This document shows positions 33,940 to 44,470 of a DNA stretch of 64,000 bases, piece by piece (position 1 is the first letter of the stretch; each line of letters starts with the position of its first letter). A program made the position numbers and the translations under genes. Where the stretch lies: the NCBI GenBank assembly GCA_942486035.1, contig CALNXK010000130.1, positions 783,501 through 847,500 on the forward strand, written 5' to 3'. The notes under the pieces are model-generated. The model worked only from the letters and a program-made list of their open reading frames with translations. It ran no database searches and was not told where the DNA came from. This stretch comes from Porites lobata. Lineage: Eukaryota; Cnidaria; Anthozoa; Scleractinia; Poritidae.

Positions 33940-35184
33940 TTATAAAAGGTAAACCTGTGGTTGCTTGACGTCTGCTTTCTTCTTCTTTCTTCCTTCCGTG
34001 TTCGAGGCAGCTCCTTTCAACTCTGAGGTTAGTTTAGCCACTAAATGCGCGTTTGAACCACTTCTTAGCTTGTGGCGACGGAAGCAGAACAATCTCCTCA
34101 GAACCCGTTTGAAGCCTCTCCTGAAATCGCGGCTGAACGCTACGTAAATAACAGGATTACACACGCTGTTCGAGTAGGTAAAAAGCCAGCAAATAACAAT
34201 AGCCTTTGAAAACCATTTGATCTCTCCTGCACTGGAACTAAAATCCGCCCATAACCATAGAGCTTGATTAGGGAACATGCAAATAGTAAAAACCACCACT
34301 ACCACGATGAACATTTTGGTCGCCTGTTTGTTTGCTACGTTCGTTCCTCGTCTCACAGTCGATGATAACTTTCGTACTAGACGAACAGTAGAGGAAACTT
34401 TCCTCAAAGGTTCTGGAGAAGTCGCCTCCTTCACCATTTGGCTGTTATTGACGGCTGCCTTTTCTTTCTGCGTTTTACCGGACCTCGTTTTATCTGTACT
34501 CGTGTACAAATTTTTTAGAGCCAAAGCGTACATCACCATCATGAAAAACAGGGGAAGAAAATATCGTACCATGCAAAGGGCCAATGTGTAATATTTCTTG
34601 TAAAAGATGTCAGGCCACTTTTCGTGGCACTGGTGACAATCTACATCCAGCATATACGAATACGGCGTGACCATTAGCAGAGAAAATGCATAGATTCCCG
34701 CAATGATGAATTTGATTTTAACCATTGTAAGTCGAGACTTAAACGGGTGCATTATCGTACGATAACGATCCAAGGAGATCGCCGCCAATGTCAAAGCAGC
34801 TGAAGTGGAAGTCATGGACGTTAAGGGCCAAAGAATTTTGCATGTTGCTGTACCAAACGTCCAGACGTAGTTATACTCTTGAAGAGCAAAGTCAAAGGGA
34901 AGGCTGACCACAGGTGTCACGAAATCACACACAGCGAGGTTCAGAATTAAAATGTTCGACGGTGTTCGCATACGAACGTTGCTTGCAATGATGTAAATGA
35001 CGAGACTGTTCCCGAAAGAACTGCCCAACAAAATAATGCAGTCACAGACAATTTTCAATAATCTGAAGTCCTCCGACAGCCCATTTGTGGCTTGCAGAGA
35101 AAAATTATTGAGATTTTCCATCACATTGGTTCCATGTTCGTTACTGCAAGAATTCGAGGAAAATGATGAGGCATTCAAATCCAT
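33940..35184 (-). CDS. Receptor 7: class A peptide-type GPCR, intronless, tail ends VYLL
   Basis: A 414-residue receptor starting at an ATG, with N-glycosylation sites N4 and N27. Key residues are N59, D87, C115, DRY at 139-141, ECL2 cysteines 183 and 186 with C-x-E-x-W-P... shaped as C186-H-E-K-W-P, P211, P305 and NPVIY at 343-347. Position 6.48 is M303, preceded by the usual C6.47. The third loop carries PLRKVSSTVRLVRKLSSTVR (259-278), the same kinase-site module that receptors 2-5 carry in their tails. C367 after helix 8 may be palmitoylated. The tail is short, ends in a lysine-rich stretch and V-Y-L-L, and lacks the T-x-C end; V-Y-L-L could fit a class II PDZ ligand, but that is speculation. 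Confidence 0.93.
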   Translation of the reverse strand: MDLNASSFSSNSCSNEHGTNVMENLNNFSLQATNGLSEDFRLLKIVCDCIILLGSSFGNSLVIYIIASNVRMRTPSNILILNLAVCDFVTPVVSLPFDFALQEYNYVWTFGTATCKILWPLTSMTSTSAALTLAAISLDRYRTIMHPFKSRLTMVKIKFIIAGIYAFSLLMVTPYSYMLDVDCHQCHEKWPDIFYKKYYTLALCMVRYFLPLFFMMVMYALALKNLYTSTDKTRSGKTQKEKAAVNNSQMVKEATSPEPLRKVSSTVRLVRKLSSTVRRGTNVANKQATKMFIVVVVVFTICMFPNQALWLWADFSSSAGEIKWFSKAIVICWLFTYSNSVCNPVIYVAFSRDFRRGFKRVLRRLFCFRRHKLRSGSNAHLVAKLTSELKGAASNTEGRKKKKADVKQPQVYLL

Positions 35185-36359
35185 TATCGAGCGTGCCTGA
35201 AAACAGGATATCCAATTTGATGCTCGTCAGCTTTTTACTGGCGATAACACCAATCGGGTAAAAGCCCTGGTTTTTGGTTATCAGAGAACAAACTTCCATA
35301 TGCCGGTCTATTTCTTTTTCCTAGCTGCCATACAAAACATTTTCAGATCGAATTCCGGGCTTTGTTATATCATCAAAGTATTTAAGGTCGATGCAGTGAT
35401 TTGCTCTCATTTGAAGATGCTGATTCAGTGGTATCTGTGACGAAATCTTCGAATTCCGAGTCAGTCATCTGATCATTCAAGCTGTCAGAAACTAAATTCT
35501 TGTCTAAGGCATACAACAATTTGTATGTGGAGAGGTTCTGTTTCTACTTTGAAGTGCAGTATCTGTTAGAAACATGTTATCGCACCTACGCCTGTACCAG
35601 ATGTAGAGTTATAGATTAAAAAATAGGCAAGAAATTTATACTAAACGTCAGAAGCATTTAAACGCCCTAGCTCTCCGAGAAAACGAGCACTGCATAAACC
35701 AAATGCTTCTACAGCTTAATAGTCTGACAGGAACATGAAGTATCATCGATAAAATTAAAAAATATGAATACATAAAAATATCGGAAAGGACATCGACACG
35801 CAATGATGTTTCAGCCATTCAATGTGCCCATCACCAAAAATCGCAGAAAGACCGGTATGGAGTGTGTGGGTGGTAGTGACAAGAGATGCAATGACAAGAC
35901 GTTTTACCATGTCATTCCTGAATCTCAAAGATCTCTGAAGACTTGTTAGTCCTACCCTCTGACTTAATACACAAAACGTCTCTATCTGAATACCTTCACA
36001 GGGTGCAGTTTGCCTTAGAAATAAACAAAGAGAAATTTGATGTTTTTAACAGACTTTCTACATTGACTTGGACGGTTTTACACTACAGTTGATTGTTTGC
36101 TATCACACCAATCAAGCTTCTAAATCTTCTTGTCCAAAGGAAATGGCCACTCGATAGCTCTCTCATTTGATTGGACAAACTTGAGAGGATTATCTTCAGT
36201 CTTCAACGAGCCTAGCCACAGCCTTACGATTATTCTCTTTTGCTTTCACTGAACCGGGAATTGGCAAAAAAGGTATATTTACCACTGTCTTGGTCAACGG
36301 TTTTTGTGACGAGCAAACTCGTCAAGCTGGAATACTTAACCTACAGTAACTTTCAAGGA

Positions 36360-36540
36360 CTTATAATAACTCCTTTAGAGGGGCTAGTTTACTCCTTACA
36401 GTGGAGTTATTTTAACTCCAAAAAGGAGAACAATTTTTCAGGTGCAAAAATCACCCCAGATATTGAGGAGTTAAAATAACCCCCAAAAAGGAGTTTTCCT
36501 GGACCAAAAATTTTTACTTTCAGAGTTAAAGTAACGTCAC
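36360..36540. repeat. GGAGTTA/TAACTCC foldback repeat
   Basis: The sequence alternates GGAGTTA-like and TAACTCC-like blocks. One exact hairpin is GGAGTTA-TTT-TAACTCC at 36403-36419. The block AACTCCAAAAAGGAG near 36415 recurs as AACCCCCAAAAAGGAG near 36478. No coding capacity is evident; it resembles a decayed foldback element. Confidence 0.55.
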
Positions 36541-36734
36541 ATTATAGATCTTTGTTGGAACGTAATTTACGTCATGGTTTTATAACAGAAGCAAAAACAT
36601 GCGTTACGTTGTGACCATTAATCAGAAAAACTAGGAAAATGCACCTCATTCGCCACTTAAGATTACATGAAGGAAATTGCTATACTTGGAACAGGGAAAA
36701 ATTCGACCCATTAAATTGACCGGCGCGTCCACAA

Positions 36735-36780
36735 ATGATGATGATGATGATGATGACGAGTATGATTATATTATGATGAT
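36735..36780 (+). repeat. (GAT)n-rich microsatellite
   Basis: About seven ATG/GAT trinucleotides in a row, followed by degenerate GAT and TATTATGATGAT units. Confidence 0.8.
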
Positions 36781-37263
36781 TTCGGATAGTGAGGCAGTAA
36801 TGGTGACCACGACGTTTGTGCAGCGGTGTGGAGGTGGAGGTGATCATTGCTAGATCCAGACCCTGGCCCGGCCGGACCGCCATCTGGCGGATGATCATGC
36901 TGGTAGTGATTACGTAACCTTTCCTCAGTTTACAAGATCAGGTAACTAAGCGGCAGGGTTATTTTTAGAACGATTTTAGCGCGAAGTTAGATTAACTTTT
37001 AAGCCCTACAAAACAGTCAGCAAAACCTACAAAAGAGACCTAAAAATGTATTTTTGACCTTTGAATAACTTTTGGTTTTCCTTTTTGATATCTTACATTT
37101 CCATTTTCGGGAGAAAAAGTGCTCAAAAATGTATCTAAAAAAATATACCTGACCGTGACAACGCCGTGACATAGTATGGGCGATGCTCGCTCCGGGTTAA
37201 GGGCTCCTGGTACTTTGATAGCGTTGTTTTGTTTCAAATTGTGCTGAAATGGCTTCAGGAAAC

Positions 37264-37535
37264 TATGAATCAGACTTTCAAGGCATGAGGGAGTAAATTG
37301 ACATTTTGGGGCTGGTGTTGTTGATGTTAACAGTGGTGGTGATGGCATGTTGACCAACTGATGGTGACATTACTGACAGTAGTATTGAAGTGACCGTGTC
37401 TATGAATCAGACTTTAGCCTGAGGGAGTAAATTGGCACTCTGGGCTGGTGTTGTTGATGTTAACAGTGGTGGTGATGGCATGTTGCTTAATGATGGTGAC
37501 ATTATTGGCAGTAGTATTGCTGAAGTGATCGTGCC
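37264..37535 (+). repeat. Tandem duplication, period about 137 bp
   Basis: TATGAATCAGACTTT begins at 37264 and again at 37401. Both units continue with GAGGGAGTAAATTG, GGGCTGGTGTTGTTGATG, TTAACAGTGGTGGTGATGGC and TGATGGTGACATTA. Frames across it are low-complexity and I do not regard it as coding. Confidence 0.85.
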
Positions 37536-39515
37536 AGTGTGGGTGTTAGGTATGGTGGCGGAGGTGATGCCAGTGCCGCAGCAGTGCTCAGCAGCGATCA
37601 AGTATCTAAATATTTCTCCAGTTGCTTAAGTTTGGTACTATATTTCTCCAAGTGCGCAAATGAAAGATCAGAATGTCGGTTTCACTAGAGAAACGCAAAA
37701 TGAGTGTGCTGTTGGATCATGCGAGCTGCTGAGTTTTGAAATACCACGATAGGTTTCTATTTGAATTGGTGTGTTATCATAAGTCCTCATATAATAATAT
37801 AAAATTATAACACTGCTATTCTAAAAGCTTCTAAAGGATGACTTTCTAGAAAGTTATCACGGTCCCTGGCAAAACCTTGCGTACCCTGTGTTACTCGTAC
37901 TCGTAAAAATTCTGGTTCATTTTCACCACATGCATGAACTCACTTTGATTTTAACACAAGGAATCCACTTGCAAGGGACAACTAAAAACAGATCAAGATT
38001 GATCATCCTGACCGGTGCCATTTTTCTTTTGAAAGTTCAAACTGTGATCCTCCTTTATTTTTCCACGTTTCAAAACGAAAAAGTAAAAAGCTTCCTTTGC
38101 ATAAAAAAATGCTGTTAGCATACCAACTGAAAATATCAATATTGAAATAGTAGAACTCGGATAACCGTGGGCTTCACTTCAGTAAATGCTTGTAAGGGAT
38201 TATTTTTGGTGACAGGAAACGGTACATATATATAAATAGAGTACTTGTATTCTGGGTAGAACGTACGAAACAGCACTGTCACAATAAACGATCAATGATT
38301 ACTCCTGAAGCCTGAACTCCTGTGATTATTAATATAAATAGAGTACAGTACTTATTGAAAGACCAAACTGCAAATTTCTATTTAGTTTATTATTCATAGA
38401 AATTTTTTCGTGTGATTGTCCCCATGAGACGTGACTACAAAACGAGAAAATAACCTGTTCTGTTATCAATTTAAATCCGATTTGGATAGTGTGTTATTTG
38501 TTTTTCTTTATGCAATTACCTCTTAACTTCTTTTGAAGCCGCCAAAACAAATTTAAGTTTTGAATGTATGCAAAACTTTAAAAGAACCGTATCACGAGCA
38601 CCCATTTTGTAGCACCCACATCCGTAGACCAAAAATAAATGACAGCTTTAAACGGCGCGATTTAAATTCGTCTAATAAAAAATACAACAGTTCGCGTGAA
38701 CAATACTTTATTAGACAAGCCACTTAGCTTATTTTAGGGCGAAAACTCAAGAAGCACTTATGTATGCGGACAGCTAACTAAAACATGCCTTGCACCTATC
38801 AAAACATCACCCCCTTTAACCTCTTGTTCACAAAGCTCTACATACACTATGATATGATGTTTATCGATCGTATTAGTTCCTACAAACTGTAACTTATAGC
38901 AAATTCGTCGAAAGGGTTTCGACGAAGGCAGTTGTCATTTGTATGTGGGCGCTAACAATAAAGCACCGCTTCATACACAACATTTTTTTCGTCTATTGCT
39001 GTAGGAGTCAAGCTGTGAACAAATATCTAAACATATCTTTAGAGCTGACAAATCACAACAGTTCGATCACATCTGGATCATGGAATCTCCGCGTAATTGA
39101 TACGATACAGCCACATTAGATTACTTCTGGCCTTTTAATGAGTATCACTGTAAAGATTCAATCTATTATCAGACTAATTCTTACTCTGAGGCATACGTAC
39201 GTTATACTTAGTCATAGAAAGCCATTTCCTTTGCATTGGAGGTATCTCAGTTCCTGTGAAACGGATTTGCTTTTGTGGGGATTGTCCACTTAACAAAATG
39301 AGGATTTTTCGGCCCCCGCTCTGGGAAGATCTATTATCAACAACACAAAACATTCCACGCTTTCTTCGCCTGTAAGCATATACTAAAGAAACGATCAACG
39401 CTGACATTTTTGCACCCACTACAAGTGATATCTCCACTACTCGGAACATTTTGCATTGTCCCTGCACGGCTGGCGCGACAACTCAAGGAGTTTGACGAAA
39501 AAGAAAGTTTTCTGC

Positions 39516-41498
39516 ATGGAAGGCAATACAAGTTCAACGGAGCCAAGTTTCAAGGAATCGCTCTCTTTTAAGATCTTCAAGGTCACCTTTTACTCGATAA
39601 TACTTCTGCTGTGTCTCATTGGAAACTTCATGGTTGTGCTCATTGTCTGTAGGACAAGGCGTATGCGGATGCCGTCAAATCTACTTATTCTCAACCTGGC
39701 GATTTGCGACCTCATCGTTCCTATAACAAGCATCCCATTTGATCTTGCGTTAGAAGAAAACGACTACATATGGCCATTTGGACGCGCCCTTTGCAAGACG
39801 TTGTTCCCTCTCGCGACGCTCTCTGCTACAGCAGCATCGCTTACCTTGGCAATGATTTCTTTTGATCGCTACAGAGTGATTATGCACCCATTCAAGCAAC
39901 GTCTCACCTCGCGACAGGTGAAATTTTCCATCGCATTAACTCATCTGATGGGCCTCTTAGTTGTTATCCCCTACGTGTACCACTTAGACTTGATACCATC
40001 GATCCAAGGCCAAAAATGCGAGGAAACATGGCCAGCATTTTCCTACAGGCAAGCTTACACGTTACTCCTTTTCATTGTTCAGTATGGGATCCCATTAGCT
40101 TTCATGAGCGTTATTTATTCTCTTACTTTACTTAACTTGTATGGAAGTTCCAACAGATTTGACAACCCCACTCGTGACAAGGGCAAATACACGGGCCACC
40201 CAAGAAAAGTAAGCCTTCAAATTGAAGCTACTGCTGCCAATAGCAACGTCAACAGTGGTCGTTTGGACATAACTCGTGATTATCGAAAAGCAAGCCGTGA
40301 AACCATTGGGCAAAGGCACGATGTCCTCGCCAGAGATCAAAATATCCGAGCAACAAAAATGTTCGTTACGGTGGTCATTGTTTTTGCCACTTGTAGGCTG
40401 CCAAATGAGATATTTTGGCTGTGGTCAGATTTTGGTGACGGACATCAAAGTGAATACTCAAACACTGCAGGCATTATATGCCGAATGTTCACATACATGA
40501 ATAGTGTTTTTAATCCAGTTATTTATTGGGCATTCAGTAAAGATTTTAAAAAGGGATTCAAAGAAATATTTACAAGAAAAAGGCATGGAATATGGGATGA
40601 TGAATTAGACGATGAGAATTGGTATAAACAATTCAGCACCTTAAGCGATTCGATTTCCACTGTGTGGAGAAAAATAAGCCGATCGAGAAGTGAAAGTTCA
40701 AACCACTACGAAAGTAGAGAAAATAATCAAGGTTTGTTACGCCAGGCGTATACCAACAGAAGGCCTTCTAACTGTAATGACCATGTATCATTTTGTGCCA
40801 AAGAAAGCGTTCTTGCACAATATGGAGATGGGGCAGACCTTAAAAGAAAGAGACTTTCATTAAAAACAAATCAGTTTGACGTGCTGCCAAATGGCAGTTT
40901 ATTTCTGCCATCACAGTCAAAGCTGGCAAAACTGAGTGAAGAGTCCATCATCGATGCTGGAAATCAAGAAGAGGTTCCGAAAACTAAAACACGGCGGTTT
41001 GGGACCGTGCTTCCTCCAGGAAGCTGCGATACAAAAAAGGACTGCCAAACAATTAGCAAAATCTCAAGGCCATTGTCTGACGAGATAGACCCATCTTTCT
41101 ATTCAGGAGAGGAACTCGACAATACGATCGTGGAAAATCCTCAAGAAGACACGTTATCCCCAGGCAGCAAAAAGAGTTTTGATGGCAAGGGGGTGGTGTT
41201 TATGATTTTAGCCGATAACTCTGATAATACGGAAAGCGGTGATAAACAGTCAATATCCTCTTTAGTGGAAATCAATGGAAATTATCACGAACAGCCTCTC
41301 TCCGATGGCATACTCTCTTCAGTACAAAAATCTGATAAGCCTCTTGCAGAAAACGAGTACACTAATATCATCAGCAACTCGGAGACCTCCAAAAACATAT
41401 TGGAAGGACTACCTCCAGAAAAAGAGTCGGTGTTGTTTCTTGAACAATTATTTAGCCTAAATATGAATTTAAATGGCATCAAGGAAACCAGCTGTTAA
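39516..41498 (+). CDS. Receptor 8: long-tailed class A peptide-type GPCR with Arg at 6.48, tail ends ETSC
   Basis: A 660-residue receptor, the longest of the nine. The open frame reaches a TTG 20 codons upstream; I use the ATG at 39516, which gives the short glycosylated N-terminus typical of the set (N4). Key residues are N37, D65, C93 and C168, DRY at 117-119, C-x-E-x-W-P from 168, P193, P296 and NPVIY at 333-337. TM6 reads F-A-T-C-R-L-P (290-296), which puts Arg at the toggle position 6.48. Loop 3 contains RKVS and RKAS sites. The roughly 315-residue tail is hydrophilic and Ser/Asp-rich, with WRKISRSRS at about 384-392, no palmitoylation cysteine right after helix 8, and an E-T-S-C end. 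An ATTAAA lies 33 bases after the stop. Confidence 0.92.
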   Translation: MEGNTSSTEPSFKESLSFKIFKVTFYSIILLLCLIGNFMVVLIVCRTRRMRMPSNLLILNLAICDLIVPITSIPFDLALEENDYIWPFGRALCKTLFPLATLSATAASLTLAMISFDRYRVIMHPFKQRLTSRQVKFSIALTHLMGLLVVIPYVYHLDLIPSIQGQKCEETWPAFSYRQAYTLLLFIVQYGIPLAFMSVIYSLTLLNLYGSSNRFDNPTRDKGKYTGHPRKVSLQIEATAANSNVNSGRLDITRDYRKASRETIGQRHDVLARDQNIRATKMFVTVVIVFATCRLPNEIFWLWSDFGDGHQSEYSNTAGIICRMFTYMNSVFNPVIYWAFSKDFKKGFKEIFTRKRHGIWDDELDDENWYKQFSTLSDSISTVWRKISRSRSESSNHYESRENNQGLLRQAYTNRRPSNCNDHVSFCAKESVLAQYGDGADLKRKRLSLKTNQFDVLPNGSLFLPSQSKLAKLSEESIIDAGNQEEVPKTKTRRFGTVLPPGSCDTKKDCQTISKISRPLSDEIDPSFYSGEELDNTIVENPQEDTLSPGSKKSFDGKGVVFMILADNSDNTESGDKQSISSLVEINGNYHEQPLSDGILSSVQKSDKPLAENEYTNIISNSETSKNILEGLPPEKESVLFLEQLFSLNMNLNGIKETSC

Positions 41499-43598
41499 TC
41501 TGTAGGTCATTTATTTATATTCATATATTTATTAAACCATTCTTTTCCTACGGTGTGAATATTTAAAATTCAAAATGCAGAGTTCGTACGCACTCTTAAA
41601 AGCAGGAGGACTTTTGTGAGCAAAAGAGTGGCAAAAGAGTTGGTGAAAAGATGTCCTTTGCGAATCGCCTGGTTACCGTGTTGACCGCAAATTTTACAAA
41701 TGTTTATATTTGTCGAAAATCTTGGAACACTAAGGGAGAAATTGCACACGGTACTATCCGTCTTGTCGGGCAGTTTTAGGTGGTTTTTACCTTTTATTTC
41801 GAGTTTCTTTGACGTCTATATCTCCAGCCTCTTTCTTTCTTCTTTTTTGCAATTTCGTATATTCATGAAAACGTGATTAAAGAACCGTGTGATAAAGACC
41901 CGTGTACGTTGCTGTTGACGACTGGCGAAGCGCCGAAGTAGTGTATAACTTTTCAAGTGCTACAGACTTTAAGGTAACTGACCTTTCCAACAGGTTGTAA
42001 ATGCTATTTCGATCAAAAACACATTGTCGGAATACACGACGAGTCAGTAGAACCATCAGATTATACGATCACATCACATTTTTGAGTTAAAAAACTAAAA
42101 CAAAATTGAATATGTTTGTGCAATTTATGGGGAAGATTTCTGGTGTTATCAAGATGATACAAATCTCGAAAGAGAAATATAATCGGTCTCTTTAGCAATT
42201 AAGTTCGGCTTGAAGCTTCAAAGGAATTTAAATGAATCAACCCATTGTTTTAATTTTCTTTTAGTAACGTTAACAGTTAGCTTTACCCTGGGGGTAATTG
42301 TTATGATTAACAGCTGTTTTGCAGATAAACACAAGCTCGTAATGACCTTTCTTTTGGTTGCACTGTTTAAATAATTGGAATACTCCCCCAGGGGATCCGG
42401 GGACTTGACGGGGACGCTCGTCGCTCGTCGCTCGTTTAGGGGTTTGCAGATTTCGGTCTCTCCTAGAGTGTATTCAAGACGGAAAGCCAAGATTTTTACT
42501 CATAAAAGTCACAGTGTCGCTTAGATTTGAGAATGAAAAAATATCTGTAGAAAGAACCAAACTATGTTGGGGTATGCTCCTCCTCCGGGTTCAAGTTCAA
42601 AGCCTCAATCACACCCATTCAAATTGTCCGACGAAGTACCCCGTCTCTTTCGATTTCCCCACCCCCTCCTCCCCAATATACACACATCTCAAGCGATACT
42701 TTCAAGATAATGGCTGGGTATTAGATATTTCCAGGACAATAATGTTTAGCGTTAGTTGGTTTGCTAGGAATACTGCAATCGTAATTTATAACAATTATTT
42801 CAACGATAATGGCAGCAATAAAAACGAGGATACTTAAGAGCATAAAGAAAAAATGTTAGAACACGATGTTTGTTGAAGAAAAATCGAGATCAACTTGCCA
42901 AAAATATAAAAAAACATATTCTCACATCGCCACAAAAACAATCTTTTCTGCGAACGTGATGGCATTGAGCGCTGCTGTGAGGGTATACAATTTAAAATTA
43001 TCATTTTACTGTTCTATTTTCACCTTTGCACGTACTGTACAGTATTTGTTCTTTCATCAAGGTAATTACAGTTACAATTTTATAATCAGTGTGGGACATA
43101 TTAGCATGCCTTGAATATTCACCGTTCTAGAGCCAATCAGTTCGAAAAATCGGGACTTCACTGTAAGGTCTGTTGGTAGGGTTTGAGCGATTACAACATT
43201 CTCGGTCTGCCATTTTGCGTCTATTTTAGTTGACCTACTCCAAGTGGTTTCTGAAGGGATAAAATGCATTTATCTATTGAGCGGATAACAACGTTTCCGT
43301 TGACGGAATTGTTCATTGTTCAAAACTCTGCAGTGTATTTGAATATTCTGTCTGCTTTATGAAGCTAGCAAGCAGGCTCTCTCATTGTTGAAACGCGCTA
43401 AAAAGTAATCGAGTTTTACAAATAGTGAAAAAAAACTGGTTCTAACTTAAGAGGCATATAACCCTCGATCCTGATATAACGTAATCCAATTAGTAAGTAA
43501 ATATTCATGACTGTGGCGACGATACGTTGGTACAGCGATCTCCAGGGGGTATATATATAGTCACTTGATTCTCCGAAAATGGCTGGCGCCAATACAGT

Positions 43599-43659
43599 GA
43601 AACCTGTATTAAGCGGACACCCTCGAGGAATGCTGTAGTGTCCGCTTAATACAGGTTTC
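43599..43659. mobile_element. Perfect 22 bp inverted repeat, transposon-end foldback
   Basis: The arms at 43599-43620 and 43638-43659 are exact reverse complements (core CTGTATTAAGCGGACAC) with a 17-base loop. The left arm is preceded by CAGT, giving CAGTGAAACCTG, the style of pogo/Tigger termini. I read it as two element ends brought together by internal deletion. Confidence 0.7.
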
Positions 43660-43728
43660 AATAGACAACGTCATAAGAGACGTCAAATGCCGTCCATTGC
43701 CATTCTATGTAAAGCAAAGCAATCCAGT

Positions 43729-44282
43729 AGGGTCTGGGAGGCGGTGTCTGGATCACGAATCACGGGTTAAATTTCCATACATTCACGAATCACGTTACCT
43801 TTTGGAGTCATTTCACGAATCACGTGATTAGGTAACGAACTGATCAAGCCCATGAGTGATTCTCTGTTGTTGCTGGACCACTATAGGCAAGAGTTGGTCT
43901 TGAATGACCCCGTGACGGGAAGAAAACAAAAAATATGTTGATCAAACTGGCGATTCTCTGCGTTTTGTTTGACGACTACAAATTTGTCTGCCAATGAATC
44001 TTACTGCCATAAAATTGAAGCTGTACAATTCCTCACTCTTACATGGCTTAAGTTTGAACCCTCGTAACGACAGTTACATCTCTTTTATCGGTAGAAATCT
44101 TGATTCACCGACAGCTATGTTAGAGGATCACGCGTTACAGTGAATAATTTATACTAGCCACCTCCACTTCGGTCTATAATTGTTATTTTTTCACTAATCG
44201 CGATTGTAGTTTATGAGTTTTCCCGATTCACGCTATGTTTACCGGTCAATTCACGGATCACGCTAGATCCCTTCCAGACCCT
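43729..44282. mobile_element. Candidate element with AGGGTCTGG ends and ATCACG repeats
   Basis: The ends are AGGGTCTGGGAGG (43729-43741) and, inverted, AGGGTCTGGAAGG (44270-44282). Inside each end are repeats of CACGAATCACG or CACGGATCACG (about 43754-43825 and 44228-44262), so the subterminal regions also mirror each other. It has no coding capacity. The second GGATTC-rich repeat begins immediately to the right. Confidence 0.55.
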
Positions 44283-44470
44283 GATCCAAGACAGTCTTGA
44301 ATTCTGGAGAACTGGATTCCGGATCCCTTGTCAGTGGAAATTTGATTCCGGAAACCAGTCGTTAGTGGAATTCTGAATTCCTTGAGGTCGATCCCGGAGT
44401 CCAAAGCTAGGGATTCATGATTCCACAAGAAATAATTTCCGGGATTTCGGAATCCGGATTCCCTTACACT
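44283..44470 (+). repeat. GGATTC-rich dispersed repeat, copy 2
   Basis: It follows the block order of the 27.8 kb copy: ATCCAAGACAGTCTTG, GTCAGTGGAA, AGTCGTTAGTGGA, TTCCTTGAGGTCGAT, AAAGCTAGGGATTC and GGAATCCGGATTCCC. It is shorter and more mutated. Confidence 0.7.

Larger units (their letters stand above)
35185..39515. other. Spacer between receptors 7 and 8
   Basis: No gene is supported. Receptors 7 and 8 diverge from it, so it holds both promoter regions. It contains a repeat built from GGAGTTA inverted motifs (36360-36540), a GAT-rich tract (36735-36780) and a 137 bp tandem duplication (37264-37535). Confidence 0.5.

Noticed and set aside
36735..37600. Short frames through GAT- and GGTGGT-rich sequence
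   Set aside because: They translate simple or duplicated DNA and have no domain; treated as repeats.
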